A stretch of DNA of 64,000 nucleotides from Cervus elaphus (lineage: Eukaryota; Chordata; Mammalia; Artiodactyla; Cervidae): contig NC_057847.1 of the NCBI RefSeq assembly GCF_910594005.1, forward strand, positions 26,449,001 to 26,513,000. Direction: 5' to 3'. Shown in pieces: positions 55,384 to 64,000 of the stretch (the stretch's first letter is position 1; the number at the start of each line of letters is the position of its first letter). The position numbers and the translations under genes are program-made. The notes below the pieces were generated by a model. It was not told where the DNA came from. It did no database searches and saw only the letters and a program-made list of their open reading frames with translations.

Positions 55384-55711
55384 GCTGTGCTGTGCTTAGT
55401 CAGTTGTGCCCGACTCTTTGTGACCCATGGACTGTAGCCCACCAGGCTTCTCTGTCCATGGGGATTCTCCATACAAAAACACTGGAGTGGGTTGCCAAGT
55501 CCTCTTCCAGGGGATCTTTCCAAGCTAGGGATTGAACCAAGGTCTCCCACATTGCAGGCAGATTTTTTACCATCTGAGTCACCAGCGAAGCCCATGAATA
55601 CTAGAGTGGGTAGCCTATCCCTTCTCTAGGGGATCTTCCCGACCCAGGAATCGAACCGGGGTCTCCTGCATTGCAGGTGGATTCTTCACCAGCTGAGCTA
55701 CCAGGGAAGCC
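55384..55711 (-). mobile_element. Bov-tA SINE tandem dimer, reverse
   Basis: Right unit (55595-55711) is head plus 'ccactccagtattc' region only. Left unit (55384-55594) is complete with Bov-A body and '(gtgct)n' tail. Same architecture as 53298-53616 but on the other strand. Perfect 12-bp duplication 'tattttacttgt' at 55372-55383 and 55712-55723. Confidence 0.93.
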
Positions 55712-55723
55712 TATTTTACTTGT

Positions 55724-58700
55724 CTTGTATGTATTAAACACTATCAAATCTTGTGAAAACAGGACTATATGCCTTTGTGACTAGTGTGATGCATTCTTTC
55801 CAAATTTCAGATATGGGGACCTTATAAGACTATTTTCAGGGGTGCACTTTTCTCAATATTTAATCTCCTCCTTTTAGTAATTCTACTCAGTGTCCAGAAA
55901 TCAAGTTCATAAGGCTGACATTGAGGCACTGCTGTGGCTCTCAACTTTAAAATATCTAAAGTTTAAAAAGCAGGGCAAGTGTGAAAGGCAAGACTTGAAC
56001 CAGCTACAAACTCACCTCTACGGTTTCCAGGTGGCTTTGCCACCATTACTTGCATAGTTACCACCAGGTGAGATGTAGGATTACCCCCAGGGAGACGCCA
56101 GAAGGCTGTCTATCAGGAAGAAGACAATGCTTACTGCTCTGTAACTCTTAATTAAGCTCAGGCAGGATGGAGAATAATAGGATTACAGTCTTCTGTGGAG
56201 AGATCAGTGAGAAATGACTGCCAGCAAGGCTCTAAAGGCCTATATGAGGGCTGCACACTCCAAGAGTTTAGAGGTGGTAGAAACCACTTTTAAAATGTGT
56301 GATTAGTGAAGATGGAATTTGAACTAGATCTTAATGCATATGAAGTAAAACATTATTTTAAAGTGTCACCCCACATAATCTTTATTTCCCCCAATTCTTG
56401 AAGCTTTGTGGCCCTCCATCCATTGGAATTGAAGTAATCTTTCTTTTAGAGAAAGACAGAGCCCAGCTTTGTAGGAAGAACAATATTTCTTCCCTGTTTC
56501 AGATACAACAGTTGTGAAAGCCCAGGCGTTTACTTGTGAAAGCCAACCTTTGTTGAAGAAAGAAGGAACTGGTGGATCTCAAGGACCCAACATTAGAGAA
56601 CCAGAGTTTTTATAATAATCCACAAGGGAGAGGAGTAAGTGCCCAAAACCCTAGAGGGAGAAAAGACATATCGAGAAGGAGAAGGCTGGGGGAGCTGTGG
56701 AGAGGTGAGAGACATTTGAGGGAGATAAGCTTTGGGATAAAGCTCTAATCAGACCCATGAGGAAGGATCCAGTCTCTGAGTCGTGGCCCTCAGCTTGAGA
56801 GATCAAGTGACAGAAACCCAAGATACACTACAGGGGGCGTGGGGCTTGCTTTCTGTTGACATTCAAGGAAGAGACCATCACGCAAGTCCCTAAACCAACA
56901 AGCGTTGCTGCAGGAGAATATGGCAGCGCTGTGTGTTTAGACAGAGAGGGTCCTAGATGGAGTCCCCCAGATCCTCACAGGCTGCCTGCGGAGATGCAAA
57001 CGTCCCCTCATGATCCCATGAGGGGCAAGGGAGACCTGAGGCAGCGACCAGAGAATTTCTGGAGTTAGAATGAAAAGCCAGCAAATCGTGTCCACAGAGG
57101 CTTCAGCAGCAACTTCAAATGTCAGTTATGGATGCCACTGAAAATTTCTGAGCAGGGAGTAACATGGTGAATGTGGTACTTTAGGGATGTTGGTCTTGTA
57201 GTTGGGTTGGCTCACTGTACATGCTTATGAGACAGGGACTCAAAAAGTTCAGCCCTTAAGCAAGATAACAGAAGCCACACCAGGAGGCAGCCTTTCACAG
57301 AATTACAAGGTTGGGCTATTTTATAGGAAGTCAGATATTTTCTTGTAGGGTACTGTATTTTAACTAGTGCTTGTCTTTTAACCCAGAGCTGAGAAAAGAG
57401 AAGAGTGATAGCTTTCTCCCTCCAGCAGCTGTTCTGTGACCACTGCAGGTCTTGGTCCTGCCCAAATGGGAGCAGCCACCTCTGGTGATTTTAACCTGAT
57501 TCCATACAGTTGATCAGAGCCTGGAATCACTCATTACTAATGAGCAGGTACATCTTCATCTTCACCTGCATGAAACACTTCTCATCCTAAAATGATAAAA
57601 TGCCTTTATCATTCAGCACTGTCCAATATGGCCAGGATGCAAAACAAGAGACAGAAACACACTAATAAGCTCAGGGGAAATGGTATTGCCCTTTGTTCTT
57701 AAACTAGTTGACCTGGAAATGAAGTGTAAACTGAGTTCTTTTAGTAAATGATGAATCCACTTTGCTGCAGAGCAGGGACAAATTCTTTTAAGCAGACTCT
57801 ACTGTTGAACTTCTCTTCACTCATCCTAAGTATCCTTTCCTTTGGTCTACCTTTCCAAACTCTGGCTAAAAATCCTTGTTGGTGGAGAGCCTAATAGACT
57901 CATCTCTACCATTTCTTATAAAACGAATATGTTTATATGATGGCTTTGACCAACCCCACTAAGAAAATGGAACTGAGTGTTTCATTTCTCCTTCCTCCAA
58001 CATTATGATGGCATTATTCTCCATCTAGAAAGATCACCCACCCATAAAGATGCAGATGAAAACCACAGCATATGCCTACCCAGATGCTTTTTCAACTCTA
58101 TATTAAGTGTTCCACCAAGGCACGTGCATCCCATGATTCTTTTAAATTTTATTTATAGGAAGAAAAAACACTTTCCCCATTATATATTATGCATTGTATC
58201 TCTAATGGACATTAAAGAAGATTACAGTAGATTTACTGCCCCTGGTATATTATGTTTTTTTCCCCTTTATTGGCTAAGAGATAAGATAACTCTATAGAGC
58301 CAGCCAGAGCCAGACACATCAGCTCATATAGCTTTAAAAGAATATTTGTCTGAATACTAAGTCAAAATCCCCTCCTAATGAATTTCCATCCTGAAAATTA
58401 TCTTCCATGTCAGGAAAGAGACCACAAGAAACAAGCATCTTCTTCCTCTGATTTGTACTGTGGAAAGAAAAGGAAAATAGCACAGATGCATTCGGTATTG
58501 TACAAAGAGCATATATGGGCATTTCCATCCCTAATATCACACTAGTTTCTGATGCTAATGTAAAATATGTTCTTTTTGCATTTATAATCACGATGAGCAG
58601 ATGGCGAAGACGGTTTAAAGTAGTACTGTATGTCTATTAAAATAATGTATGCTGTTAGTGAGTCTTCCCTAAAACTGGGGTTTAATTGCTTATAAACACA

Positions 58701-58900
58701 TACATTAGAAAGAATCATGATTCGAAGGGCCATTTGCTCTGCCAGGACAATAGTTAGACAGAGTTCCCTCTAACAGGCTTTGGCTGCATGACTTCTTGTG
58801 GCAGCAGACGCTAGTTCTCTCTGTCTCTTCAAGAGGCTTAATTGATAAGAATGTTGGGATTGGCACAAAAGAACCCTGGTTTCTTAAAACAAAGGAATCC
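55724..58900. other. Long unassigned interval
   Basis: No young repeat recognised. 57125-57230 ('gagcagggagtaacatggtg') resembles the same unnamed old repeat as 54060-54190. 'cagcactgtccaatatgg' at 57617-57634 is a scrap of a MER-type end. 58540-58760 is AT-rich, repeat-free and could be conserved noncoding. Frames of up to 106 codons have no domain. Confidence 0.35.
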
Positions 58901-60424
58901 TTCTTAAAATTAAACTAAAACGGAGAAATTAAGGGAAACATGTAACTGGGGGAGAATGGATAAAGGAAGAATTGAGGATATAAGCTGCTCCGTTCTTTTT
59001 TTTTTTCTTTCTTTCTTTTACTACCCCGTCTCAGCAAAACATCAAAAAAGGCATTTTGTAAATTTTGGTGATTCATATTGACTGTATGGTCGCTGTGCTT
59101 TCTAAAAATAAAACCTGCCTGAGAGGAGAGGAATGTCTGCTTCATTCCACGGGGCTTTGCTGCTCAGTCACAGGGCAGAAAGAGGTGAAGGCTTCTACAC
59201 CGCCGTCTGGAAGGGAGCGCTTCCAAGGAAGGAGGCTTGATCGTAGAAGCAGACGACACAGTCGGGGAGGATCAGAATCCACTCGGAACACTACAAAAGG
59301 AAACGGATACTGTTTGCAAACAGGAGGAGGAGAAAGGGAGGAGGCGGCAGTGGAGAAAGGCAGGCTGAGCGCCAAGGGCCCTAAAAAGGCAGCAAGTTTT
59401 AGAAAACACTCATTTGACTAATTTGCCTAATATAATAAAGAAAGGATGGTTTTATTTTCAAATGCAGAAGTGGTGATTGATTAGGTGGGCATTATATTTG
59501 AAGCATGTGGAATGAATAATGGTTTTGAATGGCTATGGAAAATATCTCACAGAGAAGGAAACAAAAATCCATAAGTCATACGAGGCAGAGCACAAAAATA
59601 CCAACATACCAACATTCAGAGAGAGTTTAAATAATAACAGACTGGATCTTGGAAGCGCGCCAAAGAAACAGGGAACAGAAAGAGAGCTACACGCTGCAAA
59701 ATGGTTTCTAGACAATAGGCAAAGAGAGAGGGTCTGAACAGGCTTGCGAATGTGGTATTAGCTCTTTAATTATTATAATTACCTAAGTTTAAGGTCAAAT
59801 CACCTGTGTATTGCTGATAAAATGAATGATTTCTTTTAAAATAGTAGAAGTAGTGCTTGTATTACCTAGGATGTTATAGGAATGGCTAATCCATGTGGGT
59901 GAAATATTACAAAATTATCCCTGCCTATAGAGCAACAACTCAGAGAAAGAATGGCTGGAATCCTACTACATCTGCACTCTTCTAACACTGAACACTGGAA
60001 ATACATTCCAGTTCCCAAAGAGAGAACTCTGCGGTTGAAGGCAACCTTTCCCACTACTGAAGACATACACTCTTCTGGCAGTTTAAAGTTGCCTTGTAAT
60101 AGGATTTACCCCAGGTATGATGCTGTCAGATTTGGAATCTCGAAATCAAGATTTGCAAGCTTTGATCAGTCACCAGATTGCAGCCTGAATCCAAAAAAAA
60201 CTCAAAGGCTGGATGTAAAGGATTTGCAAAATATCTGCACTTTGAACACTCTTGAATGATGAAATGCCGTAAAATGTTAAATGGTGTGATGAAAGATTTT
60301 CCTCTTTGTCTGATCCAAAATAACTCAAAGATTTCATGATCTAATCTTTCATCAGCGTGAATTCCAAATACTTCATGTCTAATCCAGAAACTCCAGGAAA
60401 AAGCTATCCTGTTGTCCTTCGGGT
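58901..60424. other. Unassigned DNA with purine-rich block
   Basis: (ttctt)n-type tract at 58997-59020. 59160-59400 is purine-rich with about ten CpGs. It contains a 118-codon plus frame (59065-59421) with no recognised domain and a 77-codon frame opposite. 59950-60250 is a complex stretch carrying a 102-codon frame, also unrecognised. Confidence 0.35.
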
Positions 60425-60535
60425 AGGACCTAGCTAGACCTCAGAATCAACAAGGGAGTAGCCCAGGTGTCTGGATGCTTCAAAGGCTTCTCAGGTGATT
60501 GTGATGTTCATCAGGCTTGAGAATTGTTGCTGTAT
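60425..60535. repeat. MER5-like hAT remnant
   Basis: 'cctcagaatcaacaaggg', 'aaaggcttctcaggtgattg' and 'tgagaattgttgctgtatag' match the MER5A order ('caggtgattctgatg...ttgagaaccactg'). Confidence 0.6.
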
Positions 60536-60611
60536 AGAGCGTCAGTCTTTAAATGGTTTTAAGACTTGGCTAGTCTGTATTTTTTCAATAGATCACTAGT
60601 TAAAACCTAGT

Positions 60612-60738
60612 ACCAGGAATTCCGTGAGGGTCCAGTGGTTAGGACTCCGCACTTTCACTGCTGAGGGCATGGGTTCAATCTCTGGTCAGGGAACTAGATA
60701 CTACAAGCCACATGACCAAAACAACAACAACAAAAAAC
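60612..60738 (+). mobile_element. CHR-type SINE, short form
   Basis: 'gggtccagtggttaggactc', 'ggttcaatctctggtcaggg' and tail '(aac)n'. Duplication of 9 bp, 'aaacctagt', at 60603-60611 and 60739-60747. Confidence 0.9.
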
Positions 60739-60747
60739 AAACCTAGT

Positions 60748-60999
60748 GTCAATTTGAAATAGGGCAAGACTGGTGTTAGGGAGGACCACTGGGGTGCTGT
60801 TATCACGATCTGTGTGAGTGTTGATGAGTGTCTAAACTAAGGCAGTGGAAGCAGGAGAGGGAAACGGAGGCTCGGGGGTAGGGAGGTAGAGTCAGTGCTT
60901 AGTCAGCATCACTCAGAGATTGAATGTGGAGTATGGACTAGGCAGTAAAGAACAAGTCTAAAATACCTATCAGATTTCTACCTTGGGTGACTGGTTGGA
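60748..60999. other. Unassigned DNA
   Basis: Nothing recognised. Confidence 0.4.
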
Positions 61000-61790
61000 A
61001 CCTGCCCATGACTCAGCAGGTTCTAACACCACTTCTCTAACACCAACTGGAGATTCCACAATTCAATCCAGTTCTGACACCAGAGAATTGAGAGCAGATT
61101 CGGCAAATTAAAGGCTCAGTCTCAAAAGACTGCTTTGCTTGGCATCAGCCACAGGTGGAGTCCCCAGGTGACCCACACGTCTATCTTGGCTGCAAATGTG
61201 AGTTCCCCAAATCCCCCACTTACGTTCAACAATCTGCTAAAACAACTCACAGAAGTTACTGAAAGCACAATACTTAACAATGGCTGTTTTACGGGCTACG
61301 AATGAGCAGCCAGATGAAGTGGCACATTGCGTATATGTGAAAGGGTCCTGAGCGTAGGAGCCTCTGTCCTCTGTGGAGTTGGGGTGCACCATCCTCCTGG
61401 TATACCGATATGTTCACCAACCAGGAAGCTCCCCCTAGCCTCTTTATTCCAGAGTTTCTCTGAGTTTCTGGGGTTCCACTAGGTGGACATGATTGGTAAT
61501 CAACCACTCAATCCCCAGTGCCTTTTGTTTCCGTGGAGGTGGGAGGAGAGTGAGGGAATGAGAGTTCCAGCCCTCTAGTCACTTGCTTGGTCTTTCTTGT
61601 GTGACCAGCCCATCTTCTGGAATTCCCTGGGCCCACCAGGGCTCACCTTGTCAGCATAAGCTCAGCTGTGGTTGAAACGGCTCCATCAGGAATAACAAAA
61701 GAGGCTCCCATCACTGGGGAAATTCCAAGAGTTTTTGAAACTCTGTCAGGTAGGGGAGGAAAGGTAAAGACGGATTTTTGCTCTATCCTA
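61000..61790 (+). repeat. Probable old LTR remnant (endogenous retrovirus-type)
   Basis: 'aaaacaactcacagaagtta', 'ctgaaagcacaatacttaac', 'accaaccaggaagctccccc', 'gtgtgaccagcccatcttct', 'cagcataagctcagctgtgg' and 'gggaaattccaagagttttt' follow the order of a common old mammalian LTR, I think of ERVL or a related class. No internal viral gene is present. The exact family is not assigned. Confidence 0.5.
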
Positions 61791-61828
61791 CTAAGGAATG
61801 GTAACATAAAATACATTTTCAGAGGAAG

Positions 61829-62024
61829 GTGAAAGTGAAAGTTGCTCAGTCATGTCCAGCTCTTGGCGACCCCATGGACTACACAGTCCATGGAGTTCTC
61901 CGGGCCAGAATACTGGAGTGGGTAGCCTGTCCCTTCTCCAGGGAATCTTCCCAACCCGGGGATTGAACCCAGGTCTTCGGCATTGCAGGTGGATTCTTCA
62001 CCAGCTGAGCCACAAGGGAAGGTA
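61829..62024 (-). mobile_element. Bov-tA SINE
   Basis: Reversed and complete: '(gtgaaa)2', 'gaccccatggactacacagt', 'gaatactggagtgggtagcc', 'aatcttcccaacccggggat', head 'tcaccagctgagccacaagg'. Closest in type to the copies ending in '(tttcac)' at 11176 and 53616. Confidence 0.93.
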
Positions 62025-62299
62025 GCTAGCTCCATTTTGTATATGATGAGCTTAAGGATGACTCAGATGGATACATCTAGCAGGCAGTTGCACTTGCAGG
62101 GAGAAGGCAGGACTGGAGGCAGTTCAGAAGTCACTGAATGGCGTGGTCCTATGAGGACCCCAAGGGTATGAGTCAGATATGGTGGGGGAAAAAAAACATA
62201 TATATATGAACTTCAAGTTGTGTCCAAGAGAATCCATGATGAGGACTGACAAGCTTGTGTCATGCCATTCCTCACACATGATAATATAGATTTTGTGCC
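62025..62299. other. Unassigned DNA
   Basis: Short A-run plus (ta)n at about 62188-62207. Nothing else recognised. Confidence 0.4.
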
Positions 62300-62640
62300 T
62301 AAATCAGGAGCCAGGAAACTTTCTCTGTAAAGGGACAGAGAATACATATCTTAGGCTTTGCAAATCTGCGTCCCACTTACTCAACTCTACCTTTGCTATG
62401 CAAAAGCAGGCAGAAAATGAGCATTCAAATGAACACGGCTTGTTTCAATAAAAACTTTACTTATGGACACTGACATTTTTAATTTCTTATAATTTTCACA
62501 TGACACAAAAGAGTCTTCCTCTGATTTTTTCCCCCAACTATTAAAAAATGTAAAAGCCATTCTTAACTTGTGGGCTGTAGAAAAACAAGTGGGTTCAGAG
62601 GCTGTACTTGGCCAAGGTCTGCTCTAAACCGACAGGCTGT
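62300..62640. repeat. MER-type DNA transposon remnant, unassigned
   Basis: 'ctttctctgtaaagggacag', 'tcttaggctttgcaaatctg', 'cacttactcaactctacctt', 'caataaaaactttacttatg' and 'acttgtgggctgtag' follow a familiar interspersed element ('ttctgtaaagggccagatag...ggctttgc...caataaaactttattta'). Confidence 0.65.
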
Positions 62641-63439
62641 ATGAGTCCCAAAGAGGGAGGACTAAATATCAGGAACCAAGGGTGAGGCTTCAGCTCCCAG
62701 ACGAGTTGCATTCTAGTCCCTTGATTGAAGAGTCGGAAGTGACAGAAAGTGAGCCTGCTGTTTGATGGGGTGTTTCACCTGCCTAGGTCCTTGTAGCTCT
62801 CAGAGTTGCACTTAGATAAATCCTTCAGCGTGAGAACAAGTCTTCCCTTGGCCTTCTGCCACCACAGGCCTCTGGATGTCCCCCATCTCCTCGAGGCTCC
62901 CTCGCAGCTTCCTCTGTCAGCGGTCGTCTGAGCTCCCTTCCAAGTGCTGAGCTGTTCGGCAGTTAGTGTTTGCTCCACCTTATCTACACTCGCTTGAGTT
63001 GTGTTTATCCAGTCCTGTGAGACTGGGCATTTTCCAGATTCTGATGACAACCAGATCTGCATCTTCATCTTGATCTCGCCCCAGAATTCCACATTTGTAT
63101 ATCCAACCACCCACCCGCCCCTCTGCCTGGTTCCAGCTGGCAATACTCACTTTCCCCACCTCCATAAACTGTAGGACCATTCATTTACCCAGCTGCTTAA
63201 ACCCCACATCCTCTGTTGCTTTCCCTCTCATTTGCAGGCCCTCTGTAAGTCCCAGTAAGATCATTTCCAAAACACATTCTATCCATTTGCCTCATCTTCT
63301 CCCTCCTCCCTACTTGGCCCCAAAATCCAGGCCACCTATGCCTCCTCTGGTCTGCATCAATAGCCTCCAGATAGTCTTCCTGCAACCACTCTGCCCTCTA
63401 CCATCTAGCTTTTAAATATCAACTCCAGTGACTTAAAGA
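62641..63439. other. Unassigned DNA
   Basis: Opposite frames of 122 (62775-63143, minus) and 106 codons (63095-63415, plus) have no domain. 63340-63410 ('tgcatcaatagcctccagat') may be part of an old repeat in reverse. Confidence 0.35.
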
Positions 63440-64000
63440 AATTAATTAATAGATTATGTTTTTGAGGCATTTTAGGCTTACAGAAAAACTGAGAATTTCC
63501 CTATGTCTCCTCACCACCACCACCCCATCCTTAACTCAGTTTCCTCAATTATTAATATCTTGCATTGGTATGGTACAATTGTCACAACTGATGAACCAAT
63601 ATTGACATATTACTATTAACTAAAGTCCATATTTCACCTTAAGTTTCACTTGTTTTGCACAGTCTGTGGGTTTTGATAAATGTGTAATGACGTGTATCTA
63701 CCATTAAGACATCATACAGAATAATTTCACTGCTCCATAATCCCTGTACTAGACATATTCATCCTCCCCTTGCTCACCTGAACTCTGCAACCACTGATCT
63801 TTGTACTGTTTCCATAGTTTGGCCTTTTCCAGAATGTCACATAGTTGGAATCACACAGCGTGATGCTTTCTCAGACAGGTTTCATTCACTTAGATGTATG
63901 TACTTAAGGTTTCTCTACGTTTTTTGTGACTTGATAGCTCATTCCTTTTTTATCACTGAATAGTCTTTCATTGTAAAGATGTACTAAAGTTCGCTTACCC
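63440..64000 (-). mobile_element. Ancient L1M 3' region, antisense, cut by window edge
   Basis: 'aggcttacagaaaaactgag', 'tattaatatcttgcattggt', 'actaaagtccatatttcacc', 'gggttttgataaatgtgtaa', 'gcaaccactgatctttgtac' and 'ccttttccagaatgtcacat' are the antisense landmarks of old L1 3' ends. It continues past 64000. Confidence 0.8.

Noticed and set aside
61000..61790. Endogenous retrovirus with internal genes
   Set aside because: Only LTR-like sequence is seen. No gag, pol or env-like frame lies beside it.
1..64000. CRISPR array, operon, phage or bacterial mobile system
   Set aside because: Nothing of the kind is present. The repeat content is entirely mammalian.

Overview
This window looks like nuclear DNA of a pecoran ruminant, most likely a bovid. 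The call rests on repeats. There are two copies of the BovB (RTE-clade) LINE, many Bov-tA and Bov-A type SINEs (tRNA-like head plus BovB-derived tail, reading like 'gactgtagtccatggggtcgc'), several CHR-type tRNA-derived SINEs of cetartiodactyls ('gggacttccctggtggtcc' heads), and young 5'-truncated L1s of artiodactyl type. The species cannot be named from this alone. I found no host protein-coding exon, tRNA, rRNA, CpG island or bacterial-type feature that I can support. The window reads as intergenic or deep intronic DNA.

Layout. 1-1055: sequence with no repeat I can name. 1056-3741: a long BovB on the minus strand with a decayed endonuclease/reverse transcriptase frame, joined at its 5' end through a short BovB-derived patch to a piece of L1 (3755-3890). 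4740-5874: a Bov-tA SINE split by an L1 (4868-5760, minus) with a perfect 16-bp target-site duplication. 5875-19000: mostly unassigned DNA with MIR, L2, L1M and SINE fragments and a (CA)n tract at 8379-8429. 19400-24500: SINE-rich, including a CHR SINE nested in another. 24500-26300: a repeat-poor interval. 26313-28604: a MIR split by a CHR SINE, then a second BovB with a 10-bp target-site duplication. 30100-31525: an ancient L1M interrupted by an 80-bp palindromic mariner-like MITE. 33000-38990: mostly unassigned, with a few SINEs and MIRs. 39002-40549: a Bov-A2 dimer, then an L1 (plus) with an open ORF2 C-terminus of 311 codons. 45913-47173: a third young L1 with a 272-codon ORF2 remnant. 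47200-52800: the most repeat-poor part, with candidate conserved noncoding DNA. 53200-55720: a hAT-type remnant and two SINE dimers in opposite orientation. 55724-60400: largely unassigned. 60425-64000: MER5-like, CHR, a probable old LTR, a Bov-tA, another MER-like remnant and an antisense L1M 3' region running off the end.

The only recognisable proteins are retroelement remnants (BovB endonuclease and RT; L1 ORF2 C-terminus), all truncated or broken. The history can be read from nesting: MIR, L2, L1M and hAT remnants are oldest, CHR and BovB/Bov-tA insertions follow, and the three L1s with clear duplications are the youngest. The observations most worth checking are the BovB-L1 chimera at 3739-3760, the shared YAEY (instead of YADD) RT motif in both BovB copies, the repeated filler at the 5' end of the second BovB, and the near-identical 5' truncation point of two independent L1 insertions. 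I did not find a new multi-gene system here.
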